64,000 nt of DNA from Salvator merianae (lineage: Eukaryota; Chordata; Lepidosauria; Squamata; Teiidae): positions 35,798,277 to 35,862,276 of the forward strand of contig QVOM02000042.1 of assembly GCA_003586115.2 (NCBI GenBank), given 5' to 3'. Below, piece after piece: positions 1-10,577 of this stretch. Both the position numbers and the translations under genes were made by a program. Each line of letters begins with the position of its first letter. The first letter of the stretch is position 1. The notes under the pieces were generated by a model. That model did not search any database, was not told where the DNA came from, and was given only the letters and a program-made list of their open reading frames with translations.

Positions 1-480
1 AGTTTACATAACACATTTACTATACCTAACAAAAACACTTCCGGACATTATGATGACAGCAGCCATGCAAGTCATTACAACTAATTGGAAATCTGTAAAC
101 TTGTCTGTACTTACTTTAGTCAGTGTTATGCTTCCCTCTGATCAATTATAACTTTGAAATGCATAGCTGCACAACTGCAACAGTTCCAAGGACTTGCAGA
201 AGAAATTCTCCTTCTATACTACTTGGAACGCCTTTCTGACATATACTCCCACAAGATCTAACTTTGTCGCTCCAGAATACCATCAATGAAAACTTTGGCT
301 ATAATCTCCTGATAGACAGCCTGATTTAAACAAAGTACTTTCAATGACAAACACCTGTGTTTATGTAGCAGTAAATGATATGGTAGTTTTATATTTTGTA
401 TTAACCAAATTGTAGCGTTCTTTCATAATTATGTAATTTTATATCTTTGTATTATGTAGTTTGATGTTACTTTGTTAATA
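1..480. other. Unassigned AT-rich flank
   Basis: No coding signal, RNA gene or recognisable repeat was seen. The recombinase-like reading frame of the neighbouring DIRS element becomes AT-rich and unrecognisable near 480-490, so the element's 3' terminus is probably lost or too decayed to see here. Confidence 0.4.
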
Positions 481-1200
481 TATTTCAAATAATATATCAA
501 GGAGTCTGGAATAGACTCACAGAAGGGTTCTGCTATAGAGAGGGCCGCCAGATCTGAGGCTCTCCTACCTGATGTAATGTCACCCAAGAAGGCCACCTTA
601 TAGGACATGAGTCTCAAGGCAATTTCCCGTAGAAGTTCAAATAGTTCCTCCATAAGGACAGACAGGACCAAGTGCAAATCCCAGGAAGGAAGTCTATGCA
701 CTGCAGGTGGGCAAGTGGCCTTCAATCCAGTTGGAAAACGCTTGATGTAGCCATGGCTAGAAAGGCTGGAACCCTTAGAAAGTTCTAGGACTGCTGAGAA
801 GGCATAAACTTGTTTCTTTTGAGTATTAAATTGTAGCCTTTTCTTAAGCCCTGCTTGCAGGAAAGCTACAGTACATCTAACCTTGTGCCTGAACGGGTCC
901 ACCCTAGGAGTTCTGCACCATCTGGAAAACACTCGCCACGCTGTGTTATATAGTCTCTCTGTCAACTAACTACAGGAAACTAACATGGTGTTAATAACAA
1001 CCTTGACAAGTCCTGCATTCTGCAAACAGCGCCACTGAGTTTCCATGCTATTAAGGCCAACCAGGAGTGGTCCTAGTGACGCACTCTTTTCTGAGATAGG
1101 AGAACCTGTCAGTGGCAACCTGAATGGTTTCTGGATTAGGATGGATACCAATTGAGGAAACCATGTTCTGTGTGGCAAAAGGGAACACTGTGGGTAACAA
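481..1200 (-). pseudogene. DIRS tyrosine recombinase, partial
   Basis: A 178-codon open frame (429-965) begins with RLYNTAWRVFSRWC, the N-terminal SAM-like part of DIRS recombinases. It continues to YKVAFLGDITSGRRASDLAAL, matching the box I region that carries the first catalytic arginine. The linker between pol and recombinase (RTWFPQLVSIL) is recognisable to about 1200. Nothing like the second catalytic box (HxxR...Y) follows, so the recombinase is truncated and inactive. Confidence 0.65.
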
Positions 1201-3185
1201 TTCAAGGTCAGAAAGCAAATCTAACATTAGGGACATGCTATCGCCCTCCCAGAAAAATAACAAGAATTTCTTTAAGTATATCAGAAGTACAAATCCAACC
1301 AGAAACACAGTTGGGCCATTAGATGATAATGGATAGAAAGGGATAATTACAGAGGACATGGAGATTGCAGAAAGGTTAAATGACTTATTTGCCTCTGTTT
1401 CCCTCTATATGCATAGAGGGCATATGCCAGCAGCTGAGTTAATCTTTTCAGGGAGGGAATCAGAAGAATTAAATTGGATAGAGGTAACCAGGGAGGAGGT
1501 CCTTGCATGTCTTAATAAACTAAATGCTAACAAATCACCAAAAACGGATGGCATTCATCCAAGAGTTCTTAAAGAATTCAAATGTGAAACTGCTGAGCTT
1601 CTAGCAAAAATACTTTCCCTAAAACCAGGCTCTGTGCCTGAAGATTGATGGGTAGCAAATATAATACCTATCTTCAAAAATGGATCCAGGGGTGATCCAA
1701 GAAATTATAGACACTCAGCTTAACATCAGTTCCAGGTAAAGTGATGGAAACCATAACTAAGAATAAAATTACTAAACACATAGAGGAGCAAGCATTGCTG
1801 AAAGAAAATCAGCACAGCTTCTGTAAAGGTAAATCATGTCTTACAAACTTGTTAGAATTCCTTGAGAGTGTTAATAAACACGTGGATAGAAGTGATCCAG
1901 TTGACATTGTCTATTTGGACTTTCAGACGGCTTTTGACAAAGTGCCTCATGAAAGACTCCTGAATAAACTCAGCAGTCACGGAATAAGAGGAAAGGTCCT
2001 GTTCTGGATTGATAATTGGCTAAAGGACAGGAACAGAGAATAGTAATGGCCAGTTCTCAGAGTGGAAAGGAGTTGGAAGTGGGGTTCCGCAAGATACGGT
2101 ATTAGGTCAGGGGACTTTTTAATTTATTTATAAATGATCTAGAAATAGGGGTAAGTAGTGAGTTAGCAAAGTTTGATGATGACACTAAATTGTTCCAGGT
2201 AGTAAAAACTGAAAGTGATTGTAAAGCACTCCAGAGAGATCTCTTGACATTGGATGCATTAGCAATGAAGTAGCAAATGCACTTCAATCTTAGCAAGTGC
2301 AAAGTGATGCACGCTGGGGTGAAGAATTTGAATTACACCTATAAACTGATGTGGGTAATGCTTTCTGTGATAGACCAGGAAAAGGATCTTGGGGTTCTGG
2401 TTGACAGCTCAATGAAGGTGTCAACTCAGTGTGCAGCAGCAGTGAAAAAAACAAATTCAATGCTAGGGATAATTAGGAAGGGAATAGAAAACAAATTGGC
2501 AGGTATCATTGTGCCTCTTTATAAATCTATGGTGAGACCACACTTGGAATATTGTGTACAATTCTGGTCACCTCACCTCAAAAAGGATACTGTGGAACTG
2601 GAAAAGGTGCAGAAAAGGGCAACCGGAATGAACAATGATCCATAACAAAGTCAGCCTGCAACGTGTAGGCCTCTTCAGCTTTGAAAGATGGCGTTTAAGA
2701 GGAGACCTGACTGAAGTATATAAAATTATGCACACTATGAAAAATGTGGATAAAGAAAAATTATTTTCTCTATTGCACAACACTAGGACCAAGGGCACTC
2801 TATGAAGCTAATGGGTAGGAGAGTTAGGACCAACAAGGGGAAGTATTTTTTCACTCAGAGGGTCACTGGTCTATGGAATTTATTACCAGAAGAAGAGGTG
2901 TCAGCAATTAGACTGGATAGCTTTAAGAACAGATTGGACAGATTCATGGAGGTCAGGTGTAACAACAGCTACTAGAATGGATGCCGAGGTACTGCCTCCA
3001 AGTTGTAAAGACAGGAAGCATGCCTATAAAACCCATTTGCAGGGAGTCGAAAGCAAGTGAAGATTTTGGCCTTTATTCTGCTCGAGAATGCCCAGAAGCA
3101 ATTGGTGGGCTGCTGTATGAAACAGGTTGCTGGACTAGATGGGCTGTGGCCTGATCCAGCAAGGCTCCTCTTACGTTCTTACTAG
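1200..3185 (+). mobile_element. CR1-like LINE, 5'-truncated, inserted in the DIRS element
   Basis: ORF2 remnants are read on the plus strand through several breaks: KNNKNFFKYIRS (linker), [63 protein letters not shown] and the C-terminal region. The catalytic FADD box reads FDDD (near 2170), a substitution of its alanine. The 3' end is the squamate tail with CTGATCCAGCAAGGCTCCTC (about 3151-3170). No endonuclease domain remains, so the copy is 5'-truncated. The 5' limit is estimated and no duplication was resolved. Confidence 0.75.
1358..2645 (+). pseudogene. CR1-like reverse transcriptase remnant
   Basis: Open pieces at 1358-1648 (96 codons), 1741-2043 (100 codons) and 2277-2645 (122 codons) carry successive reverse-transcriptase blocks, separated by stops and frameshifts. 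The first block has the N-terminal fingers, the second the LDFQTAFDKV catalytic Asp block, and the third the C-terminal LVDSSMKVS and [11 protein letters not shown] blocks. It is non-functional. Confidence 0.75.
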
Positions 3186-3189
3186 CACT

Positions 3190-3741
3190 ACTTGGGCCAG
3201 TTTGGCCATGGAGCCCAGAGGACATCAATTGATAGGGCCTCAAAGTCCCGATGGCAAGACGTGAAAGTTGGCACATGCCTGTTGTCCCTGAAAGCAAACA
3301 AATTCACTGAGGGAACACCCCAACCTTTGAGCAGTTTTTGGAAAATCTCTGGGTTAAGCTTCTATTCTGTCTGGAGATTAATTCTGTTCAGGGAGTCCAC
3401 GTGAGTGTTGAAAGCTCCCTGTATGTAAATGGCACAGAGAGAAAGAACATGATTTCCACTCAGGAAAACAGTTCCCTCGCCAGTGTCCCAAAGGTCTTAG
3501 ATGTAGTGCCTCCCTGCCTAAATACACATGCCTTTGCTGTGACATTGTCAAGTGACCACCTGCACATGTTTATGGGCCACCAGGAAACCGAACACCCTTA
3601 GAGTAAAAAAAATAGCCTTTAATTCTAAGCAGTTAATCTGGTGAGCTGCCTCTTTCTTAGAGCAAGCTGCATGCACTGTACGTCTAAGATAGCAACCCCA
3701 TAAGTCATGAAGGCTTACATTGCAGGTCACCAGAACATTAT
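3190..3741 (-). pseudogene. DIRS RNase H and C-terminal pol region, decayed
   Basis: The minus strand carries INCLELKAIFFTLRVF, the RNase H block with the conserved LELKA, followed through frame breaks by sequence like the end of DIRS pol (NLFAFRDNRHVPTF). Similarity ends abruptly at about 3190, where the CR1-like LINE has inserted. Confidence 0.65.
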
Positions 3742-4700
3742 CTACACTACAAAAGGAAACCCCGGTATAAATACTGTGAGAGGATTGCCACTAACTGAGG
3801 GAATCTCTGATCTCCAATAGAACAGACACCTCCACCTCCCATATATAAGAAGGAACCACTGCCAGGTTCTGGAATGGAATCTGCCCCAAGGATTTAGGTC
3901 AATAATTGACACCACCTTCCCCAACAGGGAAGCCCACTTTAGGATGTCCACCTTATTTGAGAAAGTAACAGTTGAGGCTAGGCTCTAATGCCCTCTACTC
4001 TGTCAGGAGTTAGGGCAATGATGTCTAGAGACGTGTCAATCCTGGGCTCTGAGTATAATCTTCTGACTCATAATGAAGGAGCTTTTCTCTGAGTTAATAA
4101 GGAAGCCATGATTGGATAACAGGTGGATAGTGATTAGGACAGTTTTGTAGGCCATGTGAAAGGAGGACCCCTTCGTGAAAAAGTCATCAAGATAAGAACA
4201 GACAGAGGTGCTCCTTACCTTGAACACTTTGTAAATGCCCCTAGAACATTAGTAAACAGCCTGTGGGCAGCTGTTAGGACAAAAGGAAAGACCTCAAAAT
4301 GAGGAAAGAGCCTAGCCTGAGAATGGACTGGAATATGAAGATAAGCATGCCTAAGATCTACTGAAGACAGGAAATCCTCTCTCTGTATAGCACCCCTGAT
4401 GCTTTTCAAAGAATCCATTTTGAAAACTTTTTAAACCAGAACTTTATTTAAAACTTTAAATCTAGTACTGCTCTCCATCCACCTCCCTTCTTAGAAATAA
4501 CAAAATGGAATAAACCCCCTGTACAATTCTTCAGGGGAAACCAACTCCATAGCTCCCATGTCCAACAAGTAGGTGACATCTTCCTGAAAACCCTCCTTTT
4601 AGACAAACTGGAGGAGAGATGAGACCTTAATCTCTGCCCTCTAGCTACCTTTTTGAACTCTAAACTGTAGCCATAAGACAACACTTTTGAAATTCAAGGG
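3742..4700 (-). pseudogene. DIRS reverse transcriptase, decayed
   Basis: Reading through several stops and frameshifts on the minus strand, the blocks of a DIRS reverse transcriptase appear in order: KKGGGWRAVLDLKF, then SSVDLRHAYLHIPVHSQ (first catalytic Asp block), then CSYLDDFF (the YxDD box), then HGFLINSEKSSF, then the thumb-like block GRFHSRTWQWFL. The catalytic YLDD is preserved, but the reading frame is broken at least three times between 4448 and 4036. Confidence 0.75.
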
Positions 4701-4717
4701 TCCCTAACAGTATCAGC

Positions 4718-5701
4718 TCAAACATGGCTGAACATCTGTAAATGAACACCAATGGGTGGTGACTTTCTCTGACATTGACTGGGCCTGGAACCTGGCAGGG
4801 GACAAACCACCTCTGTCTTGCTGCTGTTAGCAGGAAATTGATGCCCCCAGGATCCCCGATTCCTGGAGGCCTTGAGTCGAAAGAGAGGCCTCTGCTGTGA
4901 CTCCTGAAAGGAACACTTAGTGCTAGTTTGTCCAGCCCTGCATCTAGAAGTGAATTGAGAACCAGAGGGAGCTAATGGTACAATTTCTTTCTTATTTTCA
5001 GTCTCTACTAAAAATTCTTTTAAGGAATCCTTATCAAAGAGGTCTTTCCCCTTGAAGGGATAACTGATAACCTTCATTTTGGAATCAAAGTCAATATTCC
5101 ATTTTCGCAACCATATGCCCCTCCTGGCTGCAGTAAAAGCAGCTGTGGCTCTTGCAATTAGCTGCACAGCATCAATGCCTACATCAGCGGATAAAGCCAG
5201 AACCTTCCTTATCTTTGTTAGGGGACCCTTAGATTCCTCTGATATGCTGCCATCAGCCATGAGTTCATCAGTCCATTTCAGGGCAGCTCTGGCAGCTAAG
5301 GAGATGTTAGCTAAAGCTCTAGCAGCTAGAGAATCCACCTCAAAGGAGCGTCTAAGTAGGCTTTCCACCTTCCTGTCCAAGGCGTCGTTCAACTCGCCCC
5401 AATTTTCCCACGGAGCCACCTGATGGGATACAAGTGCCATGACAGAAGGGTCCACTGCTGGAATTGACCACATGCTAGGGGCCTGCTCAGTAGAGGCAAA
5501 TAACTTCTTCGGAATCTGAGGGGGACATTTTGCATGACAAGGCTTCTGCCACTCTGCTAGCACCATATTCTCAATGATCTGGGGAATAGGTAAGACCTTG
5601 TTTTTCTGTGGAGGAGTCATCAACAGGTTCTGAGCCTCCTGTACCAACTCTTCAGGGATGCTATCAGGTTTTTGAATACTCAAGGTATCTGCAAATTTCA
5701 T
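4718..5701 (-). pseudogene. DIRS gag-like ORF, C-terminal part (327 codons open)
   Basis: The longest surviving open frame of the element. It contains an alanine-rich helical stretch typical of DIRS Gag proteins (SLAARALANISLAARAALKW, then LIARATAAFTAARRGIWLR) followed by a basic tail. The frame begins just beyond the L2 junction and ends at a stop before the reverse transcriptase. In DIRS elements this product packages the RNA. It is probably non-functional because its N-terminal half is separated by about 3.6 kb of L2 sequence and a stop codon lies just before the first ATG on this side. Confidence 0.65.
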
Positions 5702-5710
5702 CTATAAATT

Positions 5711-6087
5711 GCAGAGAGAGCTTCCATCTGCCTCCTGCCTGGAAGACCTATAAGGCGGGGCCTGGGTGGCTGGAGAAGACCTGCAGAGCAAGCTGGGTCT
5801 TGAAGGACTGCTGCCCGCTGTTGCCCTGGGGAACTGCTGCCTGGGGTCATCTGTGAGAGGGAAACTCCCAGGTTTTGCAGGATTGGGCCCATGCCCCCAG
5901 GCAGAGAGACCTTCCATCTGCCTCCTGCCTGGAAGGCCTATAAGGCAGGGCCTGGGTGGCCGGTCCACCACCAAATGGGCAACACCAAAGGGGGTCACCC
6001 CTTTGAGGGAGCCACTTTGGGTGGGGGAATAGAGGGCAAGGGCCAGTCACTTCATCCCTGGTTTTGTTAATATTTTAAAGAGTTTTT
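5711..6087 (+). repeat. L2 5' UTR with tandem 190-bp units
   Basis: The motif GCAGAGAGAGCTTCCATCTG at 5711 recurs with slight change at 5901, followed in both copies by about 40 matching bases ending GCCTGGGTGGC. The spacing is 190 bp. Tandem 5' units are used as promoter monomers in some LINE families; whether that applies to this L2 is inference. Confidence 0.75.
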
Positions 6088-7200
6088 GTGCCTGCCTGTA
6101 AGGTAGTTTTAACAGCCCTGCTGCCAGTTATGAGAGGAGAAATGGCACAGGAAACAGCCATCCCAACTTTAATGGGTAAAGGGAGATACGGAGTGGGGAG
6201 ACAGAAATATCAAGATAGGAGAGAGGAGAATTGCAGAGTGTTGGTTGCCCCTATACGGTCCCCCATGTCAAATAACCTGGATAGCCTTGGCAACAGGCCC
6301 CCTGGCCTGAAAATACTGCTGCTTAATGCCAGGTCAGTAAATGGAAAAACATCCACCATCCAGGACTTGATCCTGGATGAGCATGCTGACCTGGCATGCA
6401 TTACAGAGACCTGGTTGGATGAAGCTGGGGGCATTAATCTCTCCCAGCTCTGTCCACCAGGGTTTTCTGTTGAGCAACAGGCAAGCCCTGGGGGGCGGGG
6501 GGGCAGAGTTGCAGTGGTCTATCAAGATTCCATCTCCCTCACCAGGTGCCCCATTGCACAGTTAGCGGGGTTTGAATGTGTGTACCTAAAGGTGGGTGAG
6601 CGGGACAGATTAGGGATTCTGTTGGTGTACCGCCCACCCCGCTGCTCAACAGTCTCCCTTCCTGAGCTGGCTGAGTTGGTCTCGGCGCTAGTCTTGGAGT
6701 CCCCTCAGCTAATTGTACTGGGGGACTTCAACATCCACGCCGAGACCTCCTTGTTGGGAGCGGCTCAGGACTTCATGGCCGCCATAACCATGGGTCTGTC
6801 CCAAATAATATCGGGTGCCACACACGCTACAGGACACACTTTGGACCTAGTTTTCTGTGCAGATTGGGATGATAGTGGTCTGGGTGTGGAGGATCTTTCT
6901 GTAACTCCATTGACATGGACAGATCACTACTTGGTGAGCTTTAGGCTTACTGCAACTCAAACCCTCTGCAGGCCCGTGGGCCCCCGATTCAAATGGTTTC
7001 TTATGGATCCGGATGGATTCCTGATGGCTCTTGGGGAGTTTCCTGTTGCCTTGGCAGGTGATCCTGTTGAAGCCTTGGCTGATCTCTGGAATAGGGAAAT
7101 GGCCAGGGCAGTGGACACGATTGCTCCTAAGTGTCCCCTTCCAAGGAGTGGAGTCAAGCGAGCGCCCTGGTTCACTAGAAAGCTGGCAATGATGAAATGA
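6088..7200 (+). pseudogene. L2 ORF2, endonuclease part
   Basis: A 370-codon open frame. From about residue 74 it contains an apurinic/apyrimidinic-like endonuclease with its usual motifs: LLLNARSV, CITETWLDE, LLVYRPPR, VLGDFNIHAE and TDHYLVSF. These supply the catalytic Asn, Glu, Asp and His residues that nick target DNA. The frame ends at a TGA at 7198-7200, but L2-like protein continues in the same frame (7201-7470), so the stop is a mutation, probably from CGA. The first 70 residues are not recognised. Confidence 0.8.
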
Positions 7201-7663
7201 GTGGGACAGAGACTAGAGCGACGATGGCGGAAGACTCGGAGCGGGTCAGACCGAACACGTGCTGGACCTCATTGGAGAACCTATGCCGTGGCGATGATGG
7301 CAGCGAAGAAATCTTTCTTCGCTGCCACCACTGCATCTGCACAATGTCGTCCGACGGGGCTGTTTCAAGTGGTCAGGAGCCTTTTACATCCCAGTCCGCA
7401 AGAACACCATATAGACCACTCGACGGCCCGTTGTGATGAGTTTCCTCAACACTTTGCAGACAAAAGTCGCTCGGGTTCGCTCTGACTTGAATGCTGTAGT
7501 TGATACAGGTCCAGTGGATGCAATCACGACACCTGCTTGTCCAGTGTTAATGGATAAGTTTCAATCTGTGCAACCTGAGGATGTGGACAGGATCCTTGGA
7601 GAGAGGAGAGCCACCACATGTATGCTGGACCCATGCCCTTCCTGGCTATTGAAAGCAGCCTGA

Positions 7664-9124
7664 GTGGGACTGGCGGAATGGGTGAAGGGAGTGGTAAACG
7701 CCTCACTACAGCAAGGCAGGTTTCCATCTTGCCTAAAAGAAGCTGTGGTGAGACCATTACTGAAGAAACCCTCCCTAGACCCCAGTGTACTAGATAACTA
7801 TCGGCCAGTCTCGAATATTCCTTTTTTGGGCAAGGTACTGGAGCGCGTGGTGGCCTCCCAACTCCAGGTATTCCTGGATGAAACGGATTATCTAGATACA
7901 TTTCAATCTGGTTTCAGACCTGGCTATGGCACAGAGACAGCTTTGGTCGCCTTGGTAGACAACCTACACAGGGAACTGGACAGGGGGAGTGTGTCCCTGT
8001 TGATTCTTCTGGACCTTTCAGCGGCTTTCGATACCATCAACCATGGTATCCTTCTGGACCGGCTTTCTGGGATGGGGCTTGGGGGCACTGTTTTACAGTG
8101 GCTCCAGTCTTTCTTGGAGGGACGGATTCAGAAGGTGGTGCTGGGGGACTCCTGTTCGACCCCCTGGCCGTTGGACTGTGGGGTCCCTCAGGGTTCAGTT
8201 TTGTCCCCAATGCTGTTTAATATTTACATGAAACTGCTGGGAGAGGTCATCCGCGGTTTGGGGGTGAAGTGTCATCAGTACGCTGATGACGTCCAGCTCT
8301 ACTACTCCTTTCCACCTAATTCCAAGGAAGCTGTTCCTGTGCTAAACCAGTGTCTGGCAGCTGTAATGGACTGGATGAGGGTAAACAGATTGAAGCTTAA
8401 TCCAGACAGGACAGAGGTGCTCCTGGTCAGTCATAAGGCAGATCAGGGAATAGGGGTTCAGCCTGTGCTTGATGGGGTTACACTCCCTCTGAAAGCGCAG
8501 GTTCGCAGCTTGGGTGTGCTCCTGGATTCAGAGTTGAGCCTGGATGCCCAGGTCTCAGCTGTGGCCAGGAGTGCATTTGTCCAGTTAAAACTTGTACGCC
8601 AGCTGCGCCCGTTCCTTGAGATGCCAGATCTGGCTATGGTGACACATGCCTTGATTACATCCCGTTTGGACTACTGTAATGCGCTCTGTGTGGGGCTGCT
8701 GTTGGAAACTATTCGGAAACTTCAACAGGTCCAAAATGCTGCAGCCAGGCTCTTGACTGGGGCTGGCTACAGGGAGCATGTGACCCCCCCGTTGGAACAG
8801 CTGCATTGGCTACCGGTTCGTTTCCGGGCAGAATTCAAAGTGCTGGTTTTGACCTATAAAGCCCTAAACAGCTTAGGTCCAGGTTATTTGAAGGACCATA
8901 TCTCCGTCTATAACTCAGTGCGGGCTTTAAGATCCGCTGGGGAGGGCCTTCTCTCTATCCCACCACCTTCTCAGGTACAGTTGGTGAGGACTCAGGAAAG
9001 GGCCTTCTCTGCGGCTGCTCCCAAATTGTGGAACTCCCTCCCATCGGAGCTCCGTTTGGCCCACTCTCTGCTTTCTTTTTGCCGGCAACTTAAGACGGTG
9101 CTGTACAGGCAGGCTTTTAACTAA
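7664..9124 (+). pseudogene. L2 ORF2, reverse transcriptase part (486 codons open)
   Basis: This frame is uninterrupted through the whole reverse transcriptase: NYRPVSNIPFLGKVLE, FQSGFRPGYGTETAL, LLDLSAAFDTINH (catalytic Asp), GVPQGSVLSPMLFNIY, HQYADDVQLYY (YADD at 8279-8290) and the C-terminal LWNSLPSELR block. It follows a same-frame TGA at 7661-7663. A frameshift near 7466 separates it from the endonuclease part. Only two nonsense changes and one frameshift separate this copy from an open ORF2, so it is relatively young. Confidence 0.85.
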
Positions 9125-9329
9125 TTTTTAATTAATTTTTAATGATGTTTTAGCTGTTTTTTGAATGTTATATTGATTTTAATTGTAATGGCTGTTTAAT
9201 TCTATTTTAATGTATATATTATGCTATTTTTAAATATGGAATTTTTAGTGTTGTGAGCCGCCCTGGGTCCCATTTTGGAAGAAGGGCGGGATATAAATAA
9301 AATAAATAAATAAAATAAATAAATATAAG

Positions 9330-9962
9330 AGAGTCAAAGTGCTCTAGAGCAAACAGCCTAGGAGTAAGAGGAACTGATGATTGGTCTTCAGAAATATCTT
9401 CCTCTGTTTCCCCTGTCCTTGTATCAAGGGCCATCAAACTGATGGGCTGAAGGCTGGCTGTGGATTCAAGATCCTTGGGTGAAGGTGATCTGGAAAGGCC
9501 AGAGGTTCCGCATGTGGACGTAGCATATGGAGAGGCAGATTGTTCCCTGTCAGACAAATAATGAGAATCTTCCCCAGAATGGCAGGATTCTAGAGAGATA
9601 GCATCTTTCCTCGCATAAGCTCTGGAACTCCAGGATCTGTCCCTCATTCTTTTCTTGCCTCTAGAAGAGGGAGATGAGCAAGAGGATAAAGACGAAGAAG
9701 ATGGAGATATGTATGTTCTCTTTCTCCTTCTTGGATTTTTCAACACTCCAGCTCTGATGAGAGTCTGAATGGCATCTGAAATTAAGTCCTCCTGTAGTGA
9801 GGAGCTGAAGTTCATGCTTGGCGTAGAAGTGGACCCTCCTGCCACCTGCATTTCTCCCTGCAGCACCTGGGTCACATGGTGAATGGTGGAGGGCAAGAAG
9901 ACCCAGCGATTTGTTCTTGGTGTGCTGGGCGGGAAATTCTTCAAAGGTAGACCCCCCAGCAA
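9330..9962 (-). pseudogene. DIRS gag-like ORF, N-terminal part
   Basis: An open frame on the minus strand of about 210 codons. It is rich in serine and arginine in the middle (SPSSSSLSSCSSPSS) and acidic toward its end (ETEEDISEDQ). It runs until it meets the reverse-complemented A-rich tail of the inserted L2. I assign it to the DIRS gag because it faces the same way and lies directly upstream of the recognisable gag continuation once the L2 is discounted. It has no domain I can recognise by itself, so the assignment rests on position. Confidence 0.45.
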
Positions 9963-10010
9963 ACGGCCCTCCGTGTGCCTTTTGCTTCCGGATATCTGAA
10001 TGGAAGAAGT

Positions 10011-10122
10011 AGATTAATTCAACTTTCATGGATTAAACTTGAAAAGTGGTTTGCTGTATTAAAGTAGTGCTCTCACACTAAAGAATTTTTTTAAAACCAC
10101 CCATATTACTAATGTTTATCTC
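10011..10122. other. Short unassigned spacer
   Basis: This lies between the end of recognisable DIRS sequence and the first MITE terminus. It may contain the DIRS 5' terminal repeat, but no inverted partner was found. Confidence 0.3.
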
Positions 10123-10577
10123 TGGGCCTTTCTGCATAGACCCTTAATATGGATTAAGGTTCTGTGCAGTAAACTTCTAGGCCTCAAAGATCTGCTTGTT
10201 AGCATGGATCTGTGAGACCACATGCCCCAGTCCATGGGGTCTACCAGCAGACCAGTACAGTCCTGTTCCAAAACACAGGAGGCGTACAGAGGGCATGCCT
10301 TCTATATTCGGGACTACCAGGAGGTGCCTTTCAGTTGCACACCATAATGTGCTGCTAAAACAGCAACAGAAACAACTTTTGTTCCTAGCCTTCAGAAGCA
10401 TGGGGTACAGCTGTGAAATGTGCACAAGCTTTGTGGCTGTGGCATGGTCTGATCCAGATCAGTGCTGTCAGTGCAAACAGCGCTGATCCAGCCCATACCT
10501 TCCCATGGTCGGGATCAGTGGGCCAGGCTATTCCAGAGCCACTGATCCTGACCAAGCACAGGTAAATGCAGAAAGAG
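10123..10577. mobile_element. Putative DNA-transposon remnant with GGCCTTTCTGCAT ends
   Basis: The left end GGGCCTTTCTGCATAGAC has an inverted counterpart at the right end (complement GGCTCTTTCTGCATTTAC). The interior shows internal inversions around GATCAGTG. It has no coding capacity. The same terminus occurs on the palindromic element at 12684-12831. No target-site duplication was resolved. Confidence 0.45.

Larger units (their letters stand above)
5702..9328 (+). mobile_element. Nearly full-length L2 LINE
   Basis: This is a plus-strand non-LTR retrotransposon of L2 type. It has a GC-rich 5' region with two copies of a 190-bp unit, an apurinic-type endonuclease, a reverse transcriptase, and an AT-rich 3' UTR ending in the squamate L2 tail GTGAGCCGCCCTGGGTCCC with a final (AAATA)n run (9294-9325). 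At about 3.6 kb it is close to a complete unit. It splits the DIRS gag. Target-site duplications are not convincing: AGAGAG occurs near both ends but also belongs to the 5' repeat unit. Confidence 0.9.
481..10010 (-). mobile_element. Decayed DIRS-like (tyrosine-recombinase) retrotransposon, split by two LINEs
   Basis: Read on the minus strand, the order is a serine-rich gag-like part (about 9962-9330), gag continuation (5701-4718), reverse transcriptase (about 4700-3750), RNase H and linker (about 3740-3190), and tyrosine recombinase (about 1200-481). This order is typical of DIRS elements, which integrate with a tyrosine recombinase rather than a DDE integrase. Many stops and frameshifts show it is dead. 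Two plus-strand LINEs (about 5702-9328 and 1200-3185) interrupt it; the DIRS protein similarity stops and resumes across each. Inverted terminal repeats were not found and both outer limits are approximate. Confidence 0.75.

Noticed and set aside
5698..6050. Several short overlapping frames near the start of the L2
   Set aside because: They arise from the GC-rich tandem 5' units and show no protein similarity.
5705..9335. AGAGAG as the target-site duplication of the L2
   Set aside because: The left AGAGAG recurs at 5903 inside the 5' repeat unit, so it belongs to the element rather than the target.
9661..10029. Minus-strand frame of 122 codons overlapping the DIRS gag
   Set aside because: A different frame of the same segment; its end is a Phe/Ile/Leu run from an AG-rich stretch.
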